Origin: Tolypeutes matacus
Taxonomy: Eukaryota > Chordata > Mammalia > Cingulata > Chlamyphoridae
Length of the DNA stretch: 64,000 nucleotides
NCBI GenBank assembly: GCA_026826555.1
Contig: JAKSZT010054334.1
Coordinates: forward strand, 35,284,055 to 35,348,054
Direction: 5' to 3'
Below are positions 36,810 to 47,960 of this stretch, piece by piece. A model generated the notes under the pieces. The model was not told the DNA's origin. It saw nothing but the letters and a program-made list of their open reading frames with translations, and ran no database searches. Every line of letters starts with the position of its first letter. The stretch's first letter is position 1. Made by a program: the position numbers and the translations under genes.

Positions 36810-38096
36810 ATGTTGTCCAGGAGGACCAGAGAAGGACTTCTAGAAATGTGGAAAGGTAGGCGAGGCTTAATAGCATAAGGGAAGCTGGGGTGATAGGGAT
36901 AGGGATTGGGTGGTTGTAGGGGGGCAGCTGGGAAAATGGGAGCTGCCCAGTAGACCCTGATAAGAGGGGAGCATACCAGCCAGTGCAGGAGGAGAGGAAA
37001 ACCATCCAGCCAGCCCTAGGGGATGCAGAGTTCCTGAGGAGTGATCCCAGCAGCTGGTGTGTGCCCAGCCTGTTTAGGATAGGAGGAGTGGGGCAAGCCA
37101 GGGGAACCCTGAGGTAACTTAGACAGAGGTGTTTTTTTCTCTCTGTCTTTCTCTTTATTTTTCCTATTCCCTTTTTCCTTTTTCCTCTTTTTTTTTTTTT
37201 TTTTTTTTTTCATCCAGGTACTGGTGGAGTGTCTGACTGTGGGGTAATTGATTGGCAGGTACAAGCAACTGGAGAGGAGTAGACTAGTGAGTCACTGGTG
37301 GCCTCAGAGGGAGGCCTTTCTCACCACAACATCTCTCTTTTTCTTTCTCTCTCTCTCTTCACTTGGAAACCTACATAGTGGTGGGTTTGATCGCTTGGCC
37401 AGAACAGGCAGCCTGATAGAGGAGCTTCGCCAGTCCTGGGGGTCTGAGAGGGAGGCCCAGATTTTTGTCTTGTTTGTTTGTTTGTTATTCTCCTCTTCCT
37501 TATTTTCCTTCCTTCTTCTCCTCTTTTTCTTCCTTTCTTTCTTCTTTTCCCATTTCTGTCTTTCATTTTTCCCTTTTTTCTTTCACTTTTTTCCCTCCCT
37601 GTTCATCTTTTGTTATTATTATCCTTTTTTTCTTTTTTTGTCTTTCCTTCCTCTTTTTATTTCTTTTTCTTTCTTTCATTTTTCCCTCTTCTTTCTTCCA
37701 TTATTTGTCTTCCCTGATTTTGTCTTCTTTCTTCTCTTCTCAATTTTCTGTCATTTATTTTATTATTTTACTTTTTCATGTTTCTTTTTACCCCTTTTAA
37801 AATTTTAATCCAGTTTACTATTTTTTTATCTCATTATTTTTTTCCTCTCTCTTTTTTGTCCTTTTTCCTTCCTTCTTTTTTATTTTTTCTTTTCTTTTTC
37901 TTTTTTCTCTTATTCTTTCTTTCCTTTTTTTGGATCTAATATTTTTTCTGTTGAACATGGACAACTAAAATGATATAGAATAAGTAGAACCAAGAGATAA
38001 AGAGGACTCCCAACAGTAACAACAATAAAGAAATAAATAAAACCCTAGACTAGAAAGAGAAACTAACAAAATGAATAAGCACATCAATATATACAA
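36810..38096 (+). mobile_element. L1 5' untranslated region with long polypyrimidine tract
   Basis: A GC-rich left part (36810-37130, with G-rich blocks such as GGTTGTAGGGGGGCAGCTGG) is followed by a T23 run (about 37188-37210). Next come two related segments carrying the phrase GAGAGGAG/TAGAGGAG plus CAGAGGGAGGCC or GAGAGGGAGGCC (37275-37320 and 37418-37460). From about 37465 to 37940 the + strand is almost all C and T. ORF1-like sequence begins just downstream, so this is best read as an L1 5' UTR. The 186-codon Phe/Ser/Leu frame at 37248-37808 is a composition artefact. No related 5' UTR was compared, so the assignment rests on the downstream ORF1 remnant. Confidence 0.55.
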
Positions 38097-38262
38097 ATGA
38101 CTAGACACCAGTAAAAATTCCAAGCCATGGTAAGAAACTGAAAGTCACTGCCCAGTCTAATGAGAAAACTAAAAATCACAGTGTGGAACAACTAATCAAG
38201 AATGCCCAAACAAATATCCTTAATCAACTCAGTGAAATTAAAGAGGAGATAAAGGATATCTC
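38097..38262 (+). pseudogene. L1 ORF1 N-terminal remnant
   Basis: ORF1 encodes the RNA-binding, coiled-coil chaperone of L1. A plausible start ATG lies at 38097. After an early stop and frameshift, one frame reads through EQLIKNAQTNILNQLSEIKE then EIKDI (38186-38260), the typical heptad-like start of the ORF1 coiled coil. Upstream in the same frame is QSNEKTKN, also ORF1-like. The match stops abruptly at about 38262, where an unrelated repeat begins, so the RRM and C-terminal domains are missing. The gene is dead. It shows that the 36810-38096 segment is an L1 5' end. Confidence 0.65.
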
Positions 38263-39060
38263 TATTTTGGTCCAGGGTTGCATTTTCCCCTTAGGTTTGT
38301 TCATTAGTCAGTCTTGAGGATTTGGGGATGGTGATGACTGCTCTGCTTCAGATCAAGAGGGGGATCAGGTCTTATGGGATAGATGGAAGGAACCATATTA
38401 CTTGCAGTTGTAGACACTGACTGTTTTTGGAGAAGGGCATTGTCCATCATCAAAATTTTGTTAGTTGTCCTGGGCAAGTCTGATGAACTGAAGAGTTGGT
38501 GTTAGCTGCAACTCTGCTGAAATTAAAGACTCAACCATCTTGTAAAGAGACAGAAGATTTAAGCTCAGCAAGTAAACTCACTACCTTCCCCCTGGTGTGG
38601 GACATGACTCATGGGGATGAGACTCCCTGGCACTGAAGGATTAATATGAAGTACCAACCAGCAATGCATTTGGAAAAAGACCTTGAACAAGGTCTTTATG
38701 GCTTAGAGATTTCAAAGTGAGTTGGGAGGTCATTCCATAGGTTATGCTTATGTACATCTCAGGCAGATCTCACTAACTGCCACAGTAAACAAAGCCTCAA
38801 ACAGGGGTGCTCTCAAGGGCTCTAGGGACATTTGACTCTATAGACACGGCACACAACCCCATGAAATCAGTACCCCATCGATGGGCCTTACTTTGGAATA
38901 TATGACAACCTGTTTCCCCAATGTAACAGAGTTAGACTCATTTATAATTTCCCTACACATGATTGCTCTACCCCATTTATTTGAACCTATAATAGCACTA
39001 TATATGTCCCAGAGACTTAAATCTTTGCTCTGTTTATATTAGCACTTTTTGCATGTTATT
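38263..39060. repeat. unclassified interspersed repeat, probably Xenarthran
   Basis: A moderately GC-rich segment carries landmarks such as GGTGTGGGACATGACTCATG, GATGAGACTCCCTGGCACTG, GGCAGATCTCACTAACTGCC, ACAACCCCATGAAATCAGTA and CCAATGTAACAGAGTTAGAC. I recognise the style of this sequence from other Xenarthran DNA but cannot place it in a family. It could be L1-associated, ERV-internal or a separate non-autonomous element. It has no open frame. It lies between an L1 5' end and an inverted L1 ORF2 fragment. Confidence 0.5.
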
Positions 39061-40040
39061 TAAGAAACCATTTTTTAAATCCAAAGGACAGGGAGATATT
39101 CAATTTTTTTCCCCTAAAGCCTTTTATCATGTTCTCTTTTCTCGTCAAATTTATAAACCATGTGGAATTGACCTTTCTGTGTAGTGAGAGGTCAATTCTC
39201 TCTCTCTTTTTTTTTCTGCTTGGATAGTCAATTTACCAAGTCCCATTTATTAAAATCCACTATTTTTTAAAACATTGAATTTTCACATCTGTCATAAATC
39301 TGTTTCACTGGTCTATGTGTTTAAACTTGTAAAGTACCATACTTTCTCACTTGCTTTAGCTTTAAAATACATCATGTCTGGTAGTGGAAGTCTTCCAATT
39401 AGAATTTTTAAGAACTTTATGTAGATCTTCTTGAAATTCTGAATTTTATTAAAAATATTAGAATCAGCTTATGAATTTCTATATAAAATCTGCCAGATTT
39501 TTATTGGGATGGCATTGAATGTACAGGTCATTGAAGAGAATAAGCATATTGAGACACTGAAACTTCCAATAAGTCAACATGATAAACTTCCATTTGTTTA
39601 GGTCTTCTTTAATTTCAATTAAGTTTTCAATATATAGGACTTTGATATCTTTCACTACATTTATCAATAGGATTTGATATTTCTATGCTTTTGAATCACA
39701 GATATATATCAAAAATACCAGTTTTGGATATTGACTTCAGAACAAATGATATGGCTAAATTCACTTACTGATTCTAATAGTTTGTTGATTCCTTTGACTG
39801 TCTGCTTCTTCAATCATGTGATTTATGTAAAAGCAACTTTATTTCTTCCTTTCCCATCCTTATAACTTTTATTTCTTTTCCTTTACTTATAGCACTGGTT
39901 AAAATCTATAGTATAATGTTGAATGGAAGTATTTATAGTGAGAATCCTTGCCTTATTCCTGAACACAGCTGGAAAGTTCTCAATATTTCACAGCTAATTA
40001 TTATATTTTCTGTAATTTTCTTGCCTAAATTCTAGGGCAG
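39061..40040 (-). repeat. old L1 ORF2 relic, antisense
   Basis: Antisense ORF2 landmarks include CCCATTTATTAAAATCCACT, CTGTTTCACTGGTCTATGTG, GCCAGATTTTTATTGGGATG, GGCATTGAATGTACAGGTCA, TTAGGTCTTCTTTAATTTCA and GAATCCTTGCCTTATTCCTG. The left end starts within the ORF2 C-terminal region, so the 3' UTR and last part of ORF2 are absent. The orientation is opposite to the L1 5' end on its left. Confidence 0.75.
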
Positions 40041-40044
40041 CATG

Positions 40045-40273
40045 TTTTCTTTCTTTCCCTCCCTCCCTCCCCCCTCTCCCTCCTTCCCTCCCTCCCTCCC
40101 TCCCTCCCTCCCTCCCTCCCTCCCTCCCTTCCTTCCTTCCTTCCTTCCTTCCTTCCTTCCTTCCTTCCTTCCTTCCTTCCTTCCTTCCTTCCTTCCTTCC
40201 TTCCTTTATTCCTTCCTCTCTGTCTCTCTCTATCTCTGTTTCTCTGTGTCTCTCTCTCTCTATCTCTCTCTTT
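40045..40273. repeat. compound CCCT/CCTT/CT microsatellite
   Basis: About 229 bp of almost uninterrupted pyrimidine on +: mixed CCCT units (40060-40128), about 19 CCTT units (40129-40206), then CT/TCTG units to 40273. It directly follows the antisense L1. Mirrored Pro/Ser/Leu and Lys/Glu/Gly/Arg frames on the two strands are artefacts. Confidence 0.97.
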
Positions 40274-41354
40274 CATTTATTTATATCATAGGTATATCGG
40301 TAGGAAATCATGGAAACCATGTTAGGGGTTCCCAGCAAGAAAGCATTTTAAAGTGAAAGAGTACTTTAAATATTATAATAAACATAAGAAAATAGAATTT
40401 ATCATAAGTGCATAAATGTTTACTAGGTTTCAAAGATAATTAGGTCATGCATTAATGAAATTATTTTATAAGTTCTCAAATTTCTAATTAATAGTAAATT
40501 CTAGCAAAAGTGGATTATGTGTAGATATTCATTAATATGGCTCCCACGAAGTATTACTCCTTTAATGTTCATGAAATTTATAAACCACTTTTTCACCAGA
40601 ATTCAGGGTATTTCCTAATTTTTCAAACTCATACTGTTTGTTAATTATCATGATGATGACAACCATGAAGAAGAAAAGGAAGAAGAAGATGTTGATGACA
40701 TTGCTAAATGACTAAAATTGATTCTTTCTCTTAATAATGGCTCACATTTTCCTGCTTCTTCATATATCCAAGAATTATTTTATGATCCTCTGGAGAATTT
40801 TTTTTTCCTTCAAGGAGACAGTTGACTTGGCTGAAAACAAATTTGTGTACTCTACCTTCTATGAAGTAGACAGCAACACAAATTCCAATTCATTTATTTT
40901 AGCCTTACCTGAATGCTTAAATTCTGCCCTGAACATGTGTGGTTCAAGAGTCAGGAAAAGATTTGGGAAGATTTTATAAAACAATTGGGATTCATCCTTT
41001 CTGGCTGTCACATTTGTGGGAATTGTACCCTTCCATTTCCTGTGGCTGTAGTAGCTCTGGACTCTTATCTTCTGGTTCTTCAAACTGGTGAGACAGCAGG
41101 TTTTCCATCAGGGATTTGGTGTTCTATTAAGGCCTGCCTTCAGCATAAAACTCATTAAAAATATAGGGACTCATGTTATATACCATTCCCTTTTGCCATG
41201 GGTCACCTGTCCAGCATATTACTTCTTTTCTCTATTCTCCTGTGTATTAGGAGGTTGGTTTTTATATTATCTTTATTATATTATGTTATCTTCAGAGTTT
41301 ATAACTATTTGTGGGAAAGCTGCTTTGATAGGAGTTTAGTAAGTCTTTTCAGAA
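40274..41354. other. unassigned non-coding DNA
   Basis: No gene or repeat recognised. A GAAGAAGAAAAGG-type purine patch occurs at about 40665-40692. Overlapping short frames between 40737 and 41339 have no motifs. Confidence 0.4.
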
Positions 41355-41369
41355 GCAGACTCCACCGGT

Positions 41370-41560
41370 GTTTATTTTTTTTAAATTTTATTATTTTTTT
41401 AAGCACTTTTTCCCTACACCATACAATCCATCCAAAGTGTGCAATCAATGTCCATACAATGTTTAAGTGTTTAAAAATAATTGATCATGGAGTGAGTAGC
41501 TTGAGTAATATGGATACTAACTTAACATATTCAATTGGGAGAAGAATGAGGTGCTAGAAT
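41370..41560 (-). repeat. possible L1 3' end fragment, antisense
   Basis: A T-rich stretch (about 41377-41400) is followed by AAGCACTTTTTCCCTACACC and CCAAAGTGTGCAATCAATGT, which resembles an L1 3' UTR and A-tail in antisense. Weak support. Confidence 0.35.
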
Positions 41561-41759
41561 ATATGCTTTAATTTTAAATGCTCTGTTTCAGAGAGGTGAC
41601 TTATGTAAGTGGCTGAGTGTTTTCCCTAAAATACCTGCCTGCTGACATGCTTATTTTCTGCAGGGAAAGACTGTTGGAAAAATATAGTCTTGATGAAGTT
41701 GCCTAGTTAATATGCATTTTCTCTTTTCTTATAAATAAAAGCTGCAACTGTTGTTCTGT

Positions 41760-42170
41760 GTACAATATAACCAACTCGATAATTACATTTCCCAGCCTCC
41801 CTTAAAGGCAGAGCTAGCTCTTTGAAATATGTCTAAGAAAATTTTTGCTCCCTTATTCTTGCACATGTCCATTCTTCTTGCCTGAAATGCTGTCATGATG
41901 CCTGGAATGCCTGGAGAGTTTAGCAGCCATCTTTTTACAAGAGCTTGAGCAACAGCCTGGGGAAACAAGCATGAGAATGAATATTACAAGCTAAGAGAAG
42001 TGGAACAGGAAGATGAAGGGATGAAAGGAGTGCAAACGTGGTTGACACAGTTGAATTAACTAGGTATTTCTGGACACCTTCTTGTCACGTGAGAAACAAC
42101 AGCCTCTATTTGTTAAAGCCACTGTCAAATGTTCCATTTCACACAGCAAAATATACTCAAAATAGTGAGA
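41760..42170 (+). repeat. MLT1-like LTR relic
   Basis: ACATTTCCCAGCCTCCCTTA, GAAATGCTGTCATGATGCCT, AGCAGCCATCTTTTTACAAG, CTTCTTGTCACGTGAGAAAC and TTTGTTAAAGCCACTGTCAA are landmarks of a MaLR-type LTR in sense, in the right order. The ends have eroded and no duplication is visible. Confidence 0.6.
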
Positions 42171-43479
42171 AATATCTATTCCTCACTGTCTAATCCACCC
42201 ATAATAGTTGTCCCATAAAGGATACTTGTAAGAGGATACATATTTACTTTATTAGTGTTACATTGGTATTTCAATGTATTGTTGTTTACACTTTTGTGTG
42301 AAGTGGGGCATAATTATTTGTTATGCTAATAACAAATTTTAAAGAAAAATCTTATAAACTAGGAAGGATTCAAGTTTATTTAAATAAAATACGACAGCTC
42401 TCATAATTTATGAGACTAACTCATTTGAATCTCCCTCTACTTTTGTGACTGGTAGATAAAGAAGTGGTTTTAGTGTTCTGAAGTAATTTATTCATGTAAA
42501 GCTGTTAATTCAGATAAACCAATGCATATTTGCCTCACTGAGGAAAAACGAACAAAATATAATGCAAATAAGCAAACAAAGTAATAACAAAAACAGTGGA
42601 ATTAGTGTCCTAATTGAATTTTAAATTTCAAATAATTATTAAGATGGATGAAAACCAACATTAAAATGAAATATAAAGAACAAGTAACTCAATCAGTTTT
42701 CTAAATTTGAAGTAGTTTTTCAAACTGTTCATATATAGCAGGCTATACTCACTTTAATTACAATGTTTCATAAAATAAATATATTTTTTATAGTCCCCCC
42801 AAAAGAAGAAATAAACTGCTTACATTGTCTCTTATTAATTTTGGAATGTCTCCCACCTCTCACTCAGTGACTCTAGTTTTCTTCCATCTGTTGAGGAGCT
42901 AAATAAAATATGAACTGTTTTCCATTATGCTTTGTAGAATGCAAATGCAAATCTTAGCTTACACTCTTCAGTGTTAAATATTGTGTCTTTTTATATTTCA
43001 ACTCATGTGTTTATTTTTAACAAATTCCAACAATTAAATAATGCATTACCTTATAAGCTTTTAAATGAATTAAGTAGATAAAATAAGTTATTAATTAAGG
43101 CAGTAAGTCAATAAATTAATAGTTAATTCCAGATTTTCTCAATCATTTCTTTGGAATTGAGATTATAGCAAACCAATAGATTAATTCCATGCAAGGAAAA
43201 TCTTTACAAATGACTGATTCATTCAATATTCAGTATTTTAAAATGAAAATAATTCATAAATACATACTAGAGAAAGCTCAAATCTTTACAAGAGAAAATA
43301 ACCTACAGGTGAATATGTAAAAGTTATTAAGATGGCGATAAGTGCTACAAAGATAATAAAACAAAATTATGTGAAAGAAAATGTTTGAAGAGCTATTTTT
43401 GATAGCATGGAGAGGGAATCTCTGTTTTAGTTAGGATACACGTACATATATGTCTTCTCTAACAAAGTTGCAATTGAAT
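42171..43479. other. unassigned AT-rich non-coding DNA
   Basis: No gene is seen. The stretch AAGATGGCGATAAGTGCTAC with AAAGATAATAAAAC at about 43329-43365 may be a small L2 piece, but it is too short to call. Confidence 0.4.
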
Positions 43480-43940
43480 AATAATAGCTTAAACCCAATT
43501 TCTTCTCAATCATGTAACAATCTTTGGATAAGTATCCATGCTGTTGGGGTACATTTAACTTCTGTCTTTTTAATCTTTCTTCCCCTAGGATATTACCATG
43601 TCAATAATCATTCAACACTAGTTCTAACAGGTTCACATTCCATGCAGAGAGAAAGGGAAGAGGAAGAAGGAAACACATGCCATTTCATTTTAAGTGCATG
43701 GCCTGGAAGCTACACAAATCATGTCTATTTATAGCTCATTGGCCACCACATAGTCACATAGCCACATCTGGTGCAAGTGAAACTGAGAAAGCATGTCTTC
43801 ATTTTCACCACATAAAATTTATTTTGGGGTTCCAATACTAAAGAAAGAATGGAAGAATGGACATGGGGAGGGGAAACAGCTGAACTTCTACAATGGAATT
43901 TAATGAGAAAAAGGAGCAAACCCTGCTAAAATTTGGAGAG
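43480..43940. repeat. ancient dispersed repeat, family uncertain
   Basis: TAATAGCTTAAACCCAATTT at the left and GCATGGCCTGGAAGCTACAC, CTCATTGGCCACCACATAGT, CACATAGCCACATCTGGTGC at the right fit an old mammalian element that also appears to be represented at 29400-29790. Both share a TAGTGGCTTAA-like start and a CACATGGCCA-like 3' part. Family not resolved. Confidence 0.4.
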
Positions 43941-44119
43941 ATTTTCCAGGCAGGGGGAATATCATGGGAAAATATTCCTGAGGTGAAAATAACTTGGAAT
44001 ACTTGAGGATTAGTGAGAAGGTGAGCTTAAGGATAGAAAGCATTTTATAAAATGAAAGCCAATACTTAGCTTCCATTCCCAACTTCTACATGTTCTCCTG
44101 AATTACAGAAGCTGAAAAG

Positions 44120-44400
44120 CAAAAAAGAGCATTTCCCAGACTCCCTTTCAACTGGGTATCTAGATATAAATGATCGCCAACCCCACTCCTATTAGATGAA
44201 TAGCTATGAGGCTATGAAGATGTAAGTGAAGTAGAGGTCTACTTCCTGCTACTCTTTCCATTGACCATTAGGGTTATTGAGATTTGGATGTGATGTTTCA
44301 GTTGTTGAGCTAGTAGTGTCTATAACTGACCTTCCTATATCGCTTTACCTACAACTGTGGGGATGTCAGTAGGAGCTTCTTGATCTCTGGCTAACTTATG
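44120..44400 (+). repeat. LTR-like relic
   Basis: GAGCATTTCCCAGACTCCCT with TTCAACTGGGTATCTAG, TAAGTGAAGTAGAGGTCTAC and TTCCTGCTACTC resemble the left and middle part of an MLT-type LTR, related to 41760-42170. Strongly diverged. Confidence 0.4.
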
Positions 44401-44427
44401 ATGGGGTGCATTCTGGGCTTAAAATAA

Positions 44428-44650
44428 TTACTGTAGTTCTCTTGCGGTACCCATTTCTCTTTTTTTCTTCTTTTCTTTTTTTTCTTGTGCTTTTGTTTTA
44501 GAGTCTGAGAATTGACTCTTTAATGAAAGGACTAGAAGTTGTTTCCCTATGTTTTCTTCTAAGAGTTTTATAATTTTAAGACTTATATTTAGATTGTTGA
44601 TCCAATTTGAATCTAAATTACTTTTTGAAAACAAGGTGTTAGTAATTTTC
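44428..44650 (-). pseudogene. L1 ORF2 C-terminal fragment
   Basis: The minus-strand frame encodes LDSNWINNLNISLKIIKLLE and ENIGKQL, the same ORF2 segment that is preserved at about 53070-53130 in the nested L1 (KWIKDLN...IKLLEDNVGKHL). This independent agreement between two copies in the window supports the call. It then degenerates into a Lys/Glu-rich run from a CTTTTTT-type tract. It covers only about 70 residues of ORF2 and is non-functional. Confidence 0.7.
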
Positions 44651-44904
44651 TTACATTTATAATCTCTTAGAATTCTTTGAGGATGTTAATTATATATATT
44701 TGAATCAATTTTAAATTTCTTTCATTACTGTAGGCTTTAGCAATTGAAATCCCCTTTAGTTGAATTTGATTAATCTTAAATTCCTTTTTCTTTATGCTTC
44801 CCCTCCCCCCCCCCGTCACCAATTGCTTGATGCCCAATTGCTTGAACGACATCCACTCCCCAATCTTAGGTTACTTTTTTAGCGTTCAACAAATTTTCCT
44901 CAAA
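44651..44904. other. unassigned non-coding DNA with C10 run
   Basis: Probably a continuation of decayed L1, without clear landmarks. A C-run of 10 lies at 44805-44814. Confidence 0.35.
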
Positions 44905-45020
44905 CATTTAGGTAACATTTATATTGTTTCTATTATGTGCCAGAATTATTCCAGATGCTTGTGTATATTAGATCATTTAATATTCAGACCCTATAAGGCA
45001 CATACAGCCAAAATGGAAGT
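44905..45020 (-). repeat. MIR SINE fragment
   Basis: CATTTATATTGTTTCTATTA, TGTGCCAGAATTATTCCAGA, TGCTTGTGTATATTAGATCA and TTTAATATTCAGACCCTATA match the MIR 3' half in antisense. Confidence 0.7.
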
Positions 45021-46429
45021 TGGAAGCCCATTTAAGAATCTCATTCACCTGACTACAGAGGACTGTTGATCACCCACAATTCCTGGGAATTGTGAGGAAG
45101 GGACAGCAAGGGCAGCAGGGTAGAGTGACTTTTCCCTTGGTTCATTCCTTATGGTATCCACAAGGTATCTGAGGTATCTGAGGCATCTCCCAACTTCCAT
45201 GCTCTGTTCAGTCTTGTAGTTTTCCATTTTAGAACTTGCAATTTAGTCTTGCATTTTAGAAGAAAGCAGTCATGCTTGCTTTCTTTTCTGAGAATTTGTT
45301 AATTACAAGGTTTTAGATTTGATAGAATTGATGAGATTGTATTGTGTCATTTAATTAATAAATTACAAATCACCTACAACCTCTTGAATGCATACAACCT
45401 ATCTTTGATTTTTGAGTTAGTCCAGGATCAGGACTGGAAAAATCACTTTGCCTTTGGTAGAACCTACGTTTGCCTGTGTGAGGTTGCAAATTCCTCAGCT
45501 CTTAATTTACCTGACAATCCTTTACTGTCCTCTTTACATCTTGCAGAAAATGTTCACAATTTTAGTCTACAGATATCACCTGTCAGTTGACTATGTTATA
45601 AATTTAACTTAATTCATAATTTTTTTCCTGAAATTTCAATACGACCTTTGGTAAAAGGAGAAAATAACTTATCATGTGTTCACTAATTTTTTCTCACTAA
45701 CATAACAGCATTAAAAAATACTGTAATTTATTTTCATTTGGTTTGGAAAGCTTGCCTTCAATAACTTAAAATCTAGTATCTACTCCTTTAAAGAATGAAC
45801 AGTAATATTGAGAGTAGTCCTCTCTAAGATAGGAGCATACTTTCACATATTTATATATCAGAAAGGTATTCCCTTTCTTCTTTTTTTCATTCTTCTTATT
45901 CTCCTTTTCCTTGTACTTTTTCTTTTTCCAGTGGACATCCTTGCTTGTTTCTCTAAAAAAAAACAACAACCAATTAGTCAAGAAGTGTACAATCTTCTGT
46001 TTCTTCCGAATAGATTGTGTAGAATTAATGTTTTTCTTCCTTCAATATTTGGTAGAATTTGCCAGTGAAACACCCTGTGATGGGAGTTTCCTTTATTGGG
46101 AGGTGTTTAACTACAAATCCAATGATTTCCTTTCATAGACATTGGACTCTTCAATGTGGAAAGCTTGCATATATATTATATATTTATCTTCATCCTTCTT
46201 TATGTTATAGTTGCTATATACATTACATCTACCTACATAGAAAACTCCCTTAATGCTATAATTTTTGCCTTCAAAACTTGTACATATTTTAATAAACTTA
46301 AAAGAGAAAAATAACTATTATATTTAACCAGAAATTTAGCATTCCTGTTCCAGTCCCTTCATCATTGAAAATGCAGGTTTTTCTCAAGTCTCATTTCCTG
46401 TAAACCCAAAAAACTTCCTTTAATATTTC
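45021..46429. other. unassigned non-coding DNA
   Basis: No gene or family recognised. A GGTATCTGAG short tandem (about 2.5 units) lies at 45164-45188. CTT-rich tracts at about 45870-45930 explain the overlapping Phe/Leu- and Lys/Glu-rich frames. Confidence 0.4.
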
Positions 46430-47960
46430 TTTTAGAACAGTTCTGCTGTTGACAAATTCTCTTAGTTTTTTTACTCTAAGAATGTCTTTATTTTGCTTTT
46501 ACTCTTTTGTTTCATTTATTTATTTATTTACTTTTATTTCACTCTTGAAATAAAGTTATGCTGGCTTTCAAGTTTGGGTTTGATGCTTTTATCTTTCAAT
46601 ATTGTCTTCTGATTTCCATGGTTTCCAATGATAAATCCTCATTCATTTGAATCATTTTTTGCTGTATGTATATTACATCATTTTTTTGCTCCTTCCAATT
46701 TTTTTTTTAATCTTTGGTTTTTAGCAGTGTGATTGTGATATGTCTGGGCTTGGTTTTCTTTGAGTTTATCTTTTTCAGGTTTTACTGAGTTTCCATGTCT
46801 GTAAATTTGTTTCTTTCACGAAATTTGGGATAATTTTTGTCATTATTTCTTTAAACGCTTTTTATTTTGCACCAGTAAACTTTCTCTTTACAAAACTCTA
46901 ATGAAATGATTATTAACCTTTTGTCCCATAGGTCAAGATTGTGGTTGGTAACTGTTGGTAATCTTTTCTCTTGTAATTAGTCAAATTTTCCTATTCTTTC
47001 AATGTCATATGACTTTGGATTGAATTTTGGATTTGAATATTATGTTGTAAACTTGGAGTCTTGTTAAAATCTTCTGAAGATTAGTGTATGCTTTCTTTCT
47101 TCTTGTTTGTTGTAATAGATAATTGATAAAATTAGGCTCAGATCAAAAGTTTTTATTTGCCTTCTGTATGCAGAAGTTCCAATGACCATTTGGGTTTCAA
47201 AGCTTTTACTTTCTCTTTGAGTTTCCTTGTTCCTTGCACTCAGAGATTTGCCTGGGACTTAGATTTATACTACAGTTCAGTTCTCAAAGCTTTTCTCATG
47301 CTTATTGTCGACTCCTTTGTTAATGCACAGATTGGGGTGTAAGTCTGGGATGGGTTGTGGCAGTTCAGATACAGAATTTGGGTATCTCTCGCTTCCCCAG
47401 ATTTTCCAGTCACCCTTTGGTTCCCAGGATCCTCTTTTCCTAGTCCTCTGACTCCTTTCTCAGTTTTAACATTTGAGCTGTTACGCATTTCTGCAATATT
47501 ACCTTGAAGCAAAGCTAAGAAAGAAAAGAGAGAAAAAATTAACAGCTATTTCTCCCGTACTCTTCATACGATTTTGTCCTTTTTTTCTCAATTCCTCTGG
47601 ATAGAGGGATAGTTATTCTCTTGGAATTTTAGGTAACCTAGCCGTGTTAGTAGAATAGCTTTATGATTGGGGCTGTATCACAGCACAAATGAAATAGAAA
47701 AAAAAAAAAGATCTACTCCCTACCTCCAGCCCATTCCCTGTTTCTCAGGGGTCTCTTTTTATGGTTTTCTACCTCAAAAAACAGGGTGTTTCTCATAGTT
47801 TTTAAGAGTCCGTCTCTACTGTGTACCCTTGAGTCAAAGCCAAGAGATAAAGGAAAAATAAAAAAAACAGTAAAATCACTACCTTTCCTTTTCTTTTCAA
47901 GTTTAACTTTCCTTCCTAATTTGCCTTCTATTATTTACTTTCCAGAATCTTCATGTAATC
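46430..47960 (-). repeat. L1-like relic, antisense
   Basis: TTTCTTTTAGAACAGTTCTG, TTACTCTAAGAATGTCTTTA, CTTCTGATTTCCATGGTTTC, TGTGATTGTGATATGTCTGG, TTTCTTTGAGTTTATCTTTT and TTTGGGATAATTTTTGTCAT follow an order often seen in antisense old L1 blocks. Similar motifs occur at 10740-11100. The right part (47340-47960) continues in style but with fewer landmarks. No long frame. Confidence 0.5.

Noticed and set aside
37248..37808. 186-codon Phe/Ser/Leu-rich frame resembling a membrane protein
   Set aside because: It is a translation of the polypyrimidine tract in the L1 5' region. Phe, Ser and Leu codons are simply T/C-rich.
40025..40356. Mirrored 83- and 104-codon repetitive frames
   Set aside because: Both strands of a CCCT/CCTT microsatellite stay open because the repeat lacks stop codons.
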